Shown piece after piece: positions 1-10,439 of a DNA stretch of 64,000 nt; within the stretch, counting starts at the first letter, position 1; each line of letters starts with the position of its first letter. A program made the translations under genes and the position numbers. The stretch is taken from the NCBI GenBank assembly GCA_900095095.1, contig FMBT01000336.1, forward strand, positions 124,001-188,000, written 5' to 3'. The DNA is from Fragilariopsis cylindrus CCMP1102 (Eukaryota; Bacillariophyta; Bacillariophyceae; Bacillariales; Bacillariaceae). The notes under the pieces were generated by a model that ran no database searches, was not told the DNA's origin, and saw nothing but the letters and a program-made list of their open reading frames with translations.

Positions 1-302
1 ACAGTGTATCGGTAGTAAGAGGTCCAAATTATTAAGAAGTCCTGGATTAATGCTTTATGCTACACCGATTGGGGGGTATGGAAGAATCTAAATAAGCAAC
101 TTTTGCTCAATTTTAAATTTTGCGCGAACGATCTTTATTCGCCGACGCTCGAAAAAAATCCAACACATCATCATCACATCCCATCCCATCCCATCACAAC
201 GCAACAACGCAAACAAACAAACCAAACCAAACCAAATCAAACCAAATCAAACCAAACCAAAACGCAACAACTTCTGGAGTGAACCAATGAATATTATATT
301 GA
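1..302. other. 5' flank of first gene, no gene seen
   Basis: There is no convincing coding sequence. From about 160 to 265 the DNA is a degenerate CAAAC/CCATC-type simple repeat, which probably forms the promoter-proximal region or 5' UTR of the gene starting at 303. No TATA-like element can be assigned with confidence. Confidence 0.5.
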
Positions 303-2921
303 ATGAGAATACCTGTACATTATCATCATCATCTGGTACGAGTGTTACTCCTAGAAACAGCAGTCGTACTACAAGGAAGAAGAGGAATTTGCAGCAGCAG
401 TTTCGTCGTCAGTGCTTTTACTATTCCTACTACTACTAATTTTTGTAATTTTCGTCAACAGCATTTCCATCATCGGCGTCGTCGTACTGATGGTGTAGTA
501 GTTGCTACGATGGATCATAATGATGCAGATAATAGTATTATAAGTAACAACGCGATCGATGACATCAAGAACACTCCTTCTACCAATCACATGACTGATG
601 ATGTCCTTGTTGTTGCCGACGACGATCATGAGGAGGATGACAACAAAAAAGAAAATGATGACACATCATCAAGAAAGGAAAAAGAAGAAGGTGGTCTAGC
701 ATTTACCAACGTTTTGAGTTCAAATGATATGGTAAAATATTATCACAAAACAAAACAGATACTACTACAGCGTGATGATGACGATGACGATGATAATAAC
801 GAAGAATTTATTAATACTATGAATAATAAGTTTTTAGAATTACGTCATAAAAAATCGATGATGAGATGTGTTTTGAATAACTATGAAAATTCTTTTTACT
901 CCACCAATGATGATAGTAATGACAGCAGCAACAGAGTAGTAGAAACAAAGAATATTAAAGTTACTACCCGAATATCGAAGGTAGAATTTCAACAACGATT
1001 ACGTTTCATTGAACGACGAAACAAATGGAATGTCACACATCAATTACTATTTGGTTGTGATGATAATGATAATGATCCGAATGAAAATAAAAATGAAAAT
1101 GAAAATGGGAATAATAACGTCTCATCTTCTTCTGCTTATTGGTGGATGCGGAAGGATAGTGTGATCGATAATGAAACAGCACCAGAATTTTTAGTAGGTA
1201 TTCAAGAACATTATAATTTTGACATGGATAGTATTAATACAAAGAAGAAATTGAAAACAACAAGGAACAAGAAAAAGCAGTCGTCGTCGTCGTATGACTA
1301 TGAAACGAATGAAGATCCGAAAAGATTCTTATCACGATTGGCACGTGGAAGGACCTACAAGGGGAATTTTCGTAATCTGTTGGAGAATTTCATTGATGTT
1401 AATGACAATGATAGTAAAAGAAGTTTGATTTCTCTGTATGATGAAATTATCGGTGTTGATGCAGTAGTAGATGGAGAAAAGGTAGGATGTGGTGGTTGCG
1501 ACAAAGAAGTACAGTTATTACATTCATTTGTTGACGAACTGGAAAGAGAACAACAACAACAACAAGAAGTACCGATGACGACGTGTTCGGTATCAGAATT
1601 AGACGCAACAGCAGGAAGAAGGCTGATCGTGAATAAGGAACAAATTGATATTTTAAGGATGGTATGTAATCTAAATAACAGTAATAATAATAATGGATCA
1701 TCATCATCCAATATTGTTGATGATGATGGTGGACGTTCATGGGGGAAACGTGGAGAAAGTAATTTAAACTTATATCTCGAAGAGAGACAGAAGCAGGAGT
1801 CGACCATAAAAAGACAAGGGGAAAGTAGTATAGACACTACTACAACTACTCGATCATCATTATCATCAACAATGGTATTATCACCAGTATGGGTTCGTGG
1901 AAAGAAGAAGAATAGACAACAAAATAATTGCAACAACAACAACGATAAGAGCAGGAAAAAAAACGACAGCTGCAGCAACAACAACAAAAAGAACAACTTT
2001 AATAATAATAATAATAATAATAATAGTAAACAACGATGTCAATATGTATTAGAGATAACTAACACAAATATATTGTTATCATCCGGAACGACAAGTGAAT
2101 TTGATGCTATGGTTGTCCGTACGACGACGTATGATAATAATCATAATAATGGTGTACAAAAAGAAGAGCAAAAGGAAGAACACAAACCAATAGTAGCATC
2201 ACCAATGATGATTATTGAAGAAGTGTGGGATGCCAAAGCAACACTTGATCCATCCGCATTAATGGATGTATTGAATAAAAAAGTTACATCATTACAAAAA
2301 ATTCTATTCCATAATTACAACGACAACGACAACGAGGGCAATGATGACGATAGCAATAGCGAAAAGAACAAAGAAGGAAAAAGAAGTGCCGTTATTGAGG
2401 TTGCTGATGCGAAATTTGTAATCTTTTCTGACAATAATAGTAAAAAGCATCCATATACGAAGACTGCTGCTACGAATATGCCGCTGGTCTTTCAAGTGGG
2501 CATTGGTAGTAAAAATATCGGTGATGGTGATGATAGCAAAATCAACAATGATGATAATAGTTTTGATGATAATGATGATGAGATCAAAATAGGAGGCTGT
2601 TTTCAACAACAAAAGGAGCTTCTGCTTTTACCACAGATTGGTATATTTGCCAATCGGATGTTCTCACCAAAAAGTGCAGCTCGTAGGATCGAAACTATGG
2701 TATATGAACGTTTACTGGAAACAGATATTGACTCGGTAAAAAGTATAATTATGACACGAAACAACAACAACAGCAATGTTGAGAATGATGGTAAAGATTA
2801 CAATCATCATCATCGTCGTCATCGGAGAATTATTCGACATGAATCTATGAAGATTACTCATAGTATAATCAGATTGATAGAAACCATACAACCAATTGTG
2901 GTGATTGGGGACTGTAAATAA
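303..2921 (+). CDS. Plastid-targeted protein of unknown function, 872 aa
   Basis: Single-exon reading frame beginning at the first ATG after an AT-rich leader. The N-terminus has a basic/hydrophobic stretch followed by VVSAFTIP near residue 40, matching the diatom signal-peptide/transit-peptide junction (cleavage A|F), so plastid import is inferred. About half of the protein is low-complexity D, N, S, Q and E runs. Between them are ordered blocks: a charged helix near residues 215-245, an RFLSRLARGRTYKGNFRNLL block near 340-365, and a C-terminal part (about 630-870) with beta-like and helical segments (LPQIGIFANRMFSPKSAARR). I recognise no Pfam family. The gene converges with the J-domain gene on the opposite strand, leaving only about 130 bp between them. 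Real gene: likely. Function: unknown. Confidence 0.7.
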   Translation: MRIPVHYHHHLVRVLLLETAVVLQGRRGICSSSFVVSAFTIPTTTNFCNFRQQHFHHRRRRTDGVVVATMDHNDADNSIISNNAIDDIKNTPSTNHMTDDVLVVADDDHEEDDNKKENDDTSSRKEKEEGGLAFTNVLSSNDMVKYYHKTKQILLQRDDDDDDDNNEEFINTMNNKFLELRHKKSMMRCVLNNYENSFYSTNDDSNDSSNRVVETKNIKVTTRISKVEFQQRLRFIERRNKWNVTHQLLFGCDDNDNDPNENKNENENGNNNVSSSSAYWWMRKDSVIDNETAPEFLVGIQEHYNFDMDSINTKKKLKTTRNKKKQSSSSYDYETNEDPKRFLSRLARGRTYKGNFRNLLENFIDVNDNDSKRSLISLYDEIIGVDAVVDGEKVGCGGCDKEVQLLHSFVDELEREQQQQQEVPMTTCSVSELDATAGRRLIVNKEQIDILRMVCNLNNSNNNNGSSSSNIVDDDGGRSWGKRGESNLNLYLEERQKQESTIKRQGESSIDTTTTTRSSLSSTMVLSPVWVRGKKKNRQQNNCNNNNDKSRKKNDSCSNNNKKNNFNNNNNNNNSKQRCQYVLEITNTNILLSSGTTSEFDAMVVRTTTYDNNHNNGVQKEEQKEEHKPIVASPMMIIEEVWDAKATLDPSALMDVLNKKVTSLQKILFHNYNDNDNEGNDDDSNSEKNKEGKRSAVIEVADAKFVIFSDNNSKKHPYTKTAATNMPLVFQVGIGSKNIGDGDDSKINNDDNSFDDNDDEIKIGGCFQQQKELLLLPQIGIFANRMFSPKSAARRIETMVYERLLETDIDSVKSIIMTRNNNNSNVENDGKDYNHHHRRHRRIIRHESMKITHSIIRLIETIQPIVVIGDCK

Positions 2922-3052
2922 CATCATCTCCCAGCAACACCGGGATGATAAAATGACGATGAAAGCAGTGTAATTGAAACGTCATTTAATAGCAATCCAT
3001 TAACTAGTTGTAGGTACAGTAATCATGTTCAAAATCTATAACCTTTCTAGAG

Positions 3053-4633
3053 TTATATTCCACGAGATGTTGTGTCGTCGTTTGATCCTAATCTATTGGC
3101 AAGTGTCCACATTGTCACGACCCCATCGTAACCCCCGGAAACAAGGATTCCGGAGTCGTCGTTGCGAAACCAGTCGAGAGTCATGATGCAATTCGTTGCA
3201 AGGCAGCAGCCCGAAGGGGATCTCGGCAACGGAAGATAGTGCACCATGGTCCACAAATCTCTATCCCACACCATGATGGATTCTCCAGATCCCGCAGCTG
3301 CTACGAATCGTTCGTTCATGCACAACGTGTACAGAGTCTGGTTGTTGGTTTGGATCGTTTTTATCTTGGTTAGCTTCTTCTTCCCCGACTGATGTTGTTG
3401 TAGATTTGTGATGATTTTATTATTACTATTAGTGTAGTCCCATACTATTATGCATTGCCCGGCTGTGACAGCGATGGCGCGCTTGTGTTTCGACAGTGAA
3501 AATATGGGCCCTTCCTGGACCGTCACGTCGATGGCTAGTGTAGCATTCCGCTCATCGTCATTGGAACAATCATCTTCCGGCTCTTTGCTGGTGTTGCTGT
3601 CCGTATCGCTCTCGTAAATACCGTATTCCCCAAACAAATCTTCCACATCGTCGTCGTCATTATTGTATTGTTCAAAGAGATCCTCGTGTGTGTCGAGTTC
3701 CCACATCACAAGTCTTCCGGTAACAGTGTCGCTGCTGCTGCTGCTGCCTCCGACCCATAAGTTCAGGCAATCGGAGTTGGAGCCTTCCTCTAGCAGGATG
3801 GTTTCGGGCGTCATAGTCACGCAAGTCGTCGTCTTTTGTCCGCGAGCAGCCCATTTGCCCGCACCAACGCGGCATTTCCACACCATGGTTGGTATAGTTG
3901 GTGTCGAAGCACCATTTTGGTATTCCAATACGTAGATTCCTCCGTCTGCGGTGGCAATGCCAACCCAATCCCTATCCCCTAATAACCGCAACCCCGAAAT
4001 GGCCACAATGCGTTCGCGACTCGGGAGCTGCCAGGATGATGTCAGGCGGCGTGGTGTCGAAAGCTCAATCTTATGGACGAACCCATCCTTCGCACCGGCG
4101 TAAAGAACATCCACGACATTATCATCATCATCATGATCATTATTCGACGACGGAACGGCGGTCGTGCAGCAAAGGAAGGAGCAATCGTCCCGATGTGTCG
4201 TAAACGAAACGACCCGTTCCAGACCCCCCGTGGCGTCTTTTTTCAGTTCGATGACTGTAAGTCCATCATCCGTAGCGGCAATCACGGTGTTCCTTTTTCC
4301 GTGAACCATGAGGACCTGACGAACACAGGTCCGGTGCTTGTACAACGACGTGCTCACCGCGGTCGAATTGGCGTCACAGCTAGTCCTACAATTGGAAGCA
4401 CTACTCCCCATCATCGTGTTTCCGGCATTGTGGTCCAGCAACATGTCTTTTGCTTGGTGCAAGAGTTGAAAATGTGAGGCGTCGCCACCCTTGTCGGGGT
4501 GGTGTCGAAGAGCTTGTTGCCGGAAACATTTTTCCACATCCTTGCTCGTGTAATCGGTGTTGTAGTCGCCACCACCGATGATGTTGTGCGCTTCGACGAG
4601 CCCCAACAGATCAATAGCTTCGTGTAAATTCAT
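3053..4633 (-). CDS. J-domain plus WD40-repeat protein, 526 aa
   Basis: Residues 1-70 form a DnaJ J domain with the HPD motif at about 45-47 (RHHPDKGGD), the segment that stimulates Hsp70 ATPase. The rest is a WD40-type beta-propeller. Blade signatures ending in GLTVIEL, GFVHKIEL, GGIYVLEY, CIIVWDY, SIMVWDR and GVVTMWTL are visible, with an acidic, low-complexity insert around residues 315-365. The annotated start is the first true ATG (4633); the codon before it is GTG. Codon use is less AT-rich than in neighbouring genes. The likely role is a co-chaperone bringing Hsp70 to a propeller-bound client, in cytosol or nucleus, since no targeting signal is seen. The J-domain/WD40 combination is unusual but the domains share one uninterrupted frame, so fusion is seen directly, not inferred. 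Confidence 0.85.
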   Translation of the reverse strand: MNLHEAIDLLGLVEAHNIIGGGDYNTDYTSKDVEKCFRQQALRHHPDKGGDASHFQLLHQAKDMLLDHNAGNTMMGSSASNCRTSCDANSTAVSTSLYKHRTCVRQVLMVHGKRNTVIAATDDGLTVIELKKDATGGLERVVSFTTHRDDCSFLCCTTAVPSSNNDHDDDDNVVDVLYAGAKDGFVHKIELSTPRRLTSSWQLPSRERIVAISGLRLLGDRDWVGIATADGGIYVLEYQNGASTPTIPTMVWKCRVGAGKWAARGQKTTTCVTMTPETILLEEGSNSDCLNLWVGGSSSSSDTVTGRLVMWELDTHEDLFEQYNNDDDDVEDLFGEYGIYESDTDSNTSKEPEDDCSNDDERNATLAIDVTVQEGPIFSLSKHKRAIAVTAGQCIIVWDYTNSNNKIITNLQQHQSGKKKLTKIKTIQTNNQTLYTLCMNERFVAAAGSGESIMVWDRDLWTMVHYLPLPRSPSGCCLATNCIMTLDWFRNDDSGILVSGGYDGVVTMWTLANRLGSNDDTTSRGI

Positions 4634-5436
4634 CACACACCACCCTGCAAGTGGAACATACTATGTTTGATCATTATCAATCAATTGTTATCGTAAAACC
4701 TGTCACGGAAATTGCCTTTTCTTTGTGGTGTATCCATAGGTTACGCTCCACCCTCAAACGGCGGCTGGTTGAAAAGCGTATTTGTGTCACTCATCTCAAA
4801 CGGTATGTGATTCATCTCATGCTCAACGCGTGCAAAATCCAGTCACGAATCCAACGCACGACCAAGATCGAACAAAAAATCACAAGATCTTATTTTTTTC
4901 TTGATGAAGTGCTATTTGTTCTTTTTTCAGAAATTTTCACCTCACAACGAGTGTGAAGAAAGAGTAAGAAAAATACGTACTCGCTCATTCAATGTGTTCA
5001 GTTCAATTCAATTCCTTCACTTGCTATTACTTTATTCTATTCTATTCTAGTCTATAACGTTTAATTTACTTGAATTGAGTAGAGTAGAGCGAGATCCCGT
5101 GGTTAGCTTCGAATTTAAAAAGCACGGCGTAGGTAGGCAACCTAAAAAACATTGTGTAAGCACTAAATATGAAGACTTTTGCTCTTATTGATTGTGATTG
5201 TGATTGATAGCGATAGAAACGGAGCAAAGAAAATGATGATTTCGTATCGAATCTCTTTTTTACAGTCTACATGCATTCTGGATATGATATTTATTCCTGA
5301 TTTCTTCTCATTTTATTCTCTATTGTTTATCTATCGCATTCGTTTTTTTCTATACTTCCTCTCTCTCTCTCTCTCTCCCTTTCGAATGGAAAAACAAACA
5401 GTCAAACAAAGGGAAAGATAGGCGGACACAACAATC
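4634..5436. other. Divergent intergenic region
   Basis: About 800 bp between two divergent genes (J-domain/WD40 on minus, cyclase-like gene on plus). It contains a CT microsatellite (about 5358-5380) close to the cyclase-like start and AT-rich stretches. Short reading frames here (for example 4651-4956) look like chance and resemble no family. It presumably holds both promoters. Confidence 0.5.
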
Positions 5437-7212
5437 ATGGCGAAAAATAATTCCATGATTTCGACGATTCTTCTTTTATTTCTTTCGTTGTTGCATCATC
5501 ATAATCATCATTGTCATGTTGATGCTGCTGCAAGAACGAATAATAATAATAATAATCCATTCCTAAAGGAAATTATGATGGGACGTTGTTATGAACAACA
5601 GCGACAACAACAACAACAAGATCCAACTGCAACCGCAACCGCAGTATCATGTGAAGATATTATTAGTTCATTTATGAATGTATTGGAAAGTCATTTAGAA
5701 TCTGATTTAGAAAGTTTATTAGAAGATGAATTTATGAAGGCTTTTATCATTGGAGAGGAAAATGGACAAGTTCCTACTTATTTATTTGCACCATCGTCGT
5801 CATCGTCATCGTCATCACTCAAGAATCGTAACAGCAGTACAAATGCAAGTGCAAGTGCAGCAACACCTATGATTTGGATGAAATTTTTCGGTACAAATCA
5901 AAACAGTCAAACTACAAATGCAGTCAAGAATATGTTATCATTGTCTAACAATAACGGTGGTGGTGGTTATGTAACACCAGAAACAACATTTGGTGGTCGA
6001 CTATTGGATGGGTTAACATTCTGTGCACAAAATCCAAATTCATTATCATCTGGATCTTCTGACGGTTATGATGGATGCTCGAAAGAAAATTCTAATGCAT
6101 ATTGGTCATTCTGGAAAGCTGCATATAAATCATTTACTTCCCAAATTACTAAAGATGGTAGCAGTAAATTAGTCTTAGTTATAGAAGATCCATTTGTTGA
6201 TGAACAATTCTTACATGATAATGTACTGATGTATCTAAAGAATTCTTCTCCTAATGAGGTAAATGGAGATGATAATCAAGAACGAGGAGGAGCTGTTACA
6301 CATATTGATATATGGGGTGTCGATTGCAATTCTTCTATCGTAATTAAAATTATGAAGTTCTTGTACAAAAACAACGACGAAAGTACTACTAGTAGTGCTA
6401 ATCATGAGAATGAGGATAATAGTAGTAATCATATGTTCGTTACAACTGCCTGTCATGGACCCGATCTTATTGAATTAGGTCTTTGTTACAACAACGCCAA
6501 CAACAACGATCGTGATGATAATGATAGCGATGAATCTAACAGTAGTAATAAGGCATGCAGTCAATATAAAAGAGGAAAGTACACAAGGAGAGGAGACGGT
6601 GGTGAAACATATAACAACGACGACAGAAACGGAAACGAAATCGAAAAAAGTCATAAACACGATGATGATATTATATCATCTAATACCACCATTAAAACAA
6701 CCTTGTCACCAAAGAAATCTAATACTCATACGGGCCCCGAAGCTACAGTAAACGACAGTAACAACAACAGCAGCAGCAACAACAGCAGGGAACAAAAGGA
6801 ACCAAATATTTATTTCTTGCGTTTCTTCTTTCCCTCGTTGGTGTTACTAATTTGCATCTACTACATACATCGATATGGTTACATTATTGAATCGTATTAT
6901 TATCATCGGATTGGTGTGAATGGTAGCGATTATAGTGATGGTGATGGTGACAGTGACAGAGGAAGTATTAGTAAGAGTGGTAATAGTGGTAGCTCTGCCT
7001 ACTCGAATTACTCATCATTTGTAAACCCTTTCATCGCTGGTGGAAGTAGCAGTGACAATAATAATAGTCGTAGTAATGGCAGTAGTTCAGGTCAAGAAAA
7101 TGGAAAACGCAGCAGCAACAACAACAAAAGTAACACTAACACTAGCAACAACATCGCTGAAGGTGAAGGAGAACAATTACTGTCCTTGTCTTATCATTGT
7201 GTCTCTCAGTAA
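5437..7212 (+). CDS. ADP-ribosyl cyclase family protein (CD38/BST1/Aplysia cyclase-like), type I membrane, 591 aa
   Basis: The family converts NAD+ to cyclic ADP-ribose/ADP-ribose (and NADP+ to NAADP), Ca2+-releasing messengers. Seen: signal peptide (1-31, hydrophobic 8-20); GRC at 49-51 and SCEDIISSF at 71-79, matching the ARC...DCQSVWDAF start of CD38; a Trp at 147 (MIWMK; compare LLWSR of CD38); TPETTFGGRLLDGLTFC at 180-196 against CD38 TLEDTLLGYLADDLTWC (10 of 17 identical by eye, including the family Glu); Cys 196/214 and SFWK at 224-227 (family Trp in VFWK); a DPFVDEQF segment at 251-258 where the catalytic-Glu loop belongs; further Cys 297, 339 and 350. A transmembrane helix at about 460-477 is followed by a roughly 110-residue Ser/Asn/Gly-rich tail, so the catalytic domain would face the lumen or outside. 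The long polar linker 350-455 is low complexity. Family call is by eye; activity is inferred. Confidence 0.72.
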   Translation: MAKNNSMISTILLLFLSLLHHHNHHCHVDAAARTNNNNNNPFLKEIMMGRCYEQQRQQQQQDPTATATAVSCEDIISSFMNVLESHLESDLESLLEDEFMKAFIIGEENGQVPTYLFAPSSSSSSSSLKNRNSSTNASASAATPMIWMKFFGTNQNSQTTNAVKNMLSLSNNNGGGGYVTPETTFGGRLLDGLTFCAQNPNSLSSGSSDGYDGCSKENSNAYWSFWKAAYKSFTSQITKDGSSKLVLVIEDPFVDEQFLHDNVLMYLKNSSPNEVNGDDNQERGGAVTHIDIWGVDCNSSIVIKIMKFLYKNNDESTTSSANHENEDNSSNHMFVTTACHGPDLIELGLCYNNANNNDRDDNDSDESNSSNKACSQYKRGKYTRRGDGGETYNNDDRNGNEIEKSHKHDDDIISSNTTIKTTLSPKKSNTHTGPEATVNDSNNNSSSNNSREQKEPNIYFLRFFFPSLVLLICIYYIHRYGYIIESYYYHRIGVNGSDYSDGDGDSDRGSISKSGNSGSSAYSNYSSFVNPFIAGGSSSDNNNSRSNGSSSGQENGKRSSNNNKSNTNTSNNIAEGEGEQLLSLSYHCVSQ

Positions 7213-7646
7213 AAGAAACGGATACTATCGTACCATACTACAAAATCTTCAATAAACTGTGATACGTAATCATTACAATCAGATATTATATACATGGACT
7301 AAGTAACGTAACACGTAACTAACAAAAGGAGAATATTCTACTAGTATTATCCATACTAAATAATTAGCAATATAAATTCATATTATTAATAAATACAATT
7401 TGATGTTGTAAATTTCTAATTTCTACATACAGTATACAATAGGTAAGTTACCCGCAACTGCTTCGTGGAAAGTTTTTCTTCTTGATTTCAATCGTGTTTA
7501 GTACACGACTGACTTACTAACGGAAGGCCCTGTTCAATTACATTTGCTTTTCCGTCATGAAGCTTATTAGTCCCACGGGATCCAAAATATAATAATTGAT
7601 AATCCGACTTACCTTTTTTCTCCTCTCTCTTTCTCTCTCTCTCTCA
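7213..7646. other. Convergent intergenic region with one repeat arm
   Basis: Between two converging genes. It holds the left copy of an inverted repeat (7516-7595) and a CT microsatellite (7621-7646) right next to the stop codon of the pseudouridine synthase gene. No coding sequence seen. Confidence 0.6.
7516..7595 (+). repeat. Left arm of inverted repeat flanking the pseudouridine synthase gene
   Basis: Two conserved blocks, ACTAACGGAAGGCCCTG (7516-7532) and CTTATTAGTCCCACGGGATC (7563-7582, with TCCAA and ATATAATAA beyond), are found again in inverted order and orientation at 10696-10771. The ~30 bp between the blocks is not conserved. The pair encloses exactly one gene (about 3.1 kb). Confidence 0.7.
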
Positions 7647-10439
7647 TCAAAAAGGAATAGGTGCTGTAAATGTGATCCGTTTCCCGGTTTTAGGATGATC
7701 GATTTGTAAAAATCCAGCATGGAGACAGAGCCGTTCATCGCGTTGACCGTATATATCATCTCCGACTATAGCTATTCCAAGTCCCTCAGGATGAGAGGCA
7801 CTGATAAGCGAAGAAAAACAAGTATCAAAGATAAATGTATGAGGATCAATGGTGTTTAGATGCATGGAATAATACGAGAAAGATATTCATCGGTACGACA
7901 CATAATACATAGTGCCGTAAAAAGAAACTTACTGGACGCGTAATTGGTGGGTTCGACCGGTTACAGGATAGAAATGGATTCGAGTTCTCTTACGGCCATC
8001 ATCATCGACGGTATTTTTGGTCTTGTTATTCTTCTTCTCGGTATCGGTATCGTCTTTATTGTCGACGGAGGTGGCGTTCGCAGGTGGTGACGAATCCTCT
8101 TCTCTTCCGTCGTCGATTATTTCATAATGTGTTACTGCGGGTTTTCCTTCTGGTCCTCGATCGACTTTTTGCATAGGACGGTTGAGATAATCACCAGCTA
8201 ATGGCAAATCGATTGTACCCTTCATCATCATCATATTAGTATTAATATTATTACTGGTATGATTGGATTTTTGTATCAACAAATTCCCTTCCAATAATGC
8301 TGTGTATCGTTTTTTGACCGTCCGTTGTATAAATTGTGCCTGTACATGTTTGTGTGTATTCGAATCTTTCGTTGCTAATAACAATCCAGACGTCGAATAG
8401 TCCAATCGATGTACCAGCAACGGTCCAGTCGCATTCGGGTATTGGTTTTTTAACTCTGTATATATCGAATCTTGTATATTCCGCCCCGGTACACTTAACA
8501 CATTATGAGGTTTATTCACAACAACCAACCAATCATCTTCATACACAATCGATAACACCGATGTTGATTGTTTTCCACTATCTTCTTGCTGTTGCCGTCG
8601 TCGTTTTTTGGACAACATTATACCCTCCGTCAACGGATCAGATTCGACATCAGTTCCTAATAGCATATGACGAGATAATATTGGTTCACATTTACCACGA
8701 CAACATGGATAATAATTCCCATGGGTACGTGCCACTTCATTACCTTCACCTTCACCGACGTTATTACTATTGTTGTTGTTAAATTTGTTGATATTATGTG
8801 GAGATGGACCCCACCAAAATTCTGCTAATGCAATAGGATGATATCCTTTCGAAAATGCATATTGAAAAAGTTTGATTGCAGAACAATCCCCTGTACCTGA
8901 TGGTGGTGTCTCTAGAATTGTATCCTTAAAAATTTCAACAGGTGTTTTTGTCTCACCATATACATTTAATAATTTATATTCCTGAAATAATTTACGTTGC
9001 ATATCAATTGAACCTTGTTTTCTTTGTTTTTTCAAAGTTTGTATTTGTTCTTCATGACCATTAATCTTCAACTTAATTTCATCTAACTTATTTTGTACGT
9101 CATATTTAATTGTTTTAAATTGACGTTGATCGTATGCACTTTCTTGTACTAATTGATCTTCTAATATACGATATTTATTATTATGTTTCAAGAAATATTT
9201 ATGTGATTCCTTCTTATTCATATTAGTATTATAGTAATAATTATCCTCACTGCTGCTGCTGCTGCTGCTGTTATTGAGTTGTTTTTGTTCTAGTTCTTCT
9301 ATTAATTGTTGACGGAATGTATCACGACGTTTTTTACGATTACTTTTATTATTATTTGATTGTTGTTTACCATCTGTAAGTTGTTTCAATAGTTCAATTT
9401 CAATTTCTTTTGATTGATTTTGTTCCTTTATACGGTTTGGACAATTTTGATATCTTTCAATTTCTTTTGTAAGATAGTTTAAATTATCTTCTTCATTTTC
9501 ATAACAAAAACGTTCGTCGTTGTTGTCAGTTGTTGTTTTTGACTTAGATTCAGAAACAGATACAGCGAATCGATCATACACTAATGGTACAAACATTTTC
9601 TGTTCCTCATTTGTTATCATACTACCACCATATTGTGGTCTTGGCATTGTACCTGAATATGCTTTGAGATAAAACAATTGTTGTTGTTGTTGTTGTTGCT
9701 TTTGTGTTTGTGTTTGTTGCTTTTGTTTTTGTTGTTTTTGTATTGTTGACGATTTTTTTGTTTTCTTCTTCTCAGCAGTATCGAGACTAACAACTAAAAC
9801 ACCATACATCTTTCCTAAGGGAATGGAACTGGTTACTGCTGATATCGTTTGATTTTGATTCTGACTATTCTGATTATTCTGATTTTTATTATAATAGGGT
9901 GGTAATTCTTTTTTCAATTGATCACAACATTTTTTTGCTATAGGATGAGGATCATACCAAAATGGGTATGCTAATTTATTCGGCAACAATGATATCTCAT
10001 CATACCATTCTTGAGGTATAGGAGTAAGTAACGGATCATCATTATTTTCATTTTCATTTTCTACTGCTTCTACTTTTACTTCTTCTGCTACTTCATCTTC
10101 TTTCAATTTTGTTGCTTTCATCATAATAATTGGATTATTATTACTGCGTCGTAAATTTGTATATAATGATGTTGAAATAGAAAATGCATTCACAGTAGTT
10201 GTTGTACTCGTCGTAGATGTCGTTGTAGTAGGTATTTCAAAGTGAGATAAGAATAGTACTAGTGATGATACTGTCAGTATTATTATTAGTAGTAATAGTG
10301 GTGGTGGAAGTAGTAGTAGTAACTGCTGCTGATGTTGTCTTTGCGTTCGTGTTCGACGTGTTCCTGTTCGTGTTTGACGTGGACGTGTTTGTGTTTGTGG
10401 TACAGTACTTGTAGTTGAAGTAATTGATGTTACACACAT
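7647..10439 (-). CDS. Plastid-targeted RNA pseudouridine synthase (RluA-type), two exons, 886 aa
   Basis: Exon 1 is 7933-10439 and exon 2 is 7647-7800. The 132 bp intron (7801-7932) has GTAAGT and CAG ends, and splicing restores the family block as GRTHQLRV-H-ASHPEGLGIAIVGD, which the unspliced frame destroys. The catalytic motif HRLD (Asp about 680) sits in LLVHRLDYSTSGLLL, preceded by VVVNKPHNVLSVPGR. This is the RluA/RluC class that isomerises U to pseudouridine in rRNA or tRNA. The start is the first ATG (10439); an upstream in-frame TTG is ignored. The N-terminus has a hydrophobic helix (about 40-65) and VNAFSIS, a plastid-type cleavage site. About 500 residues of Q/N/K-rich and coiled sequence precede the catalytic domain, far longer than bacterial homologues (about 220-330 aa). 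A CCRGKCEPILSRHML segment suggests a small metal-binding or RNA-binding module before it. Confidence 0.88.

Noticed and set aside
1355-1996. Leu/Ser-rich minus-strand frame of 213 codons
   Set aside because: Antisense shadow of the N/D/Q repeats in the plus-strand gene; no independent coding signal.
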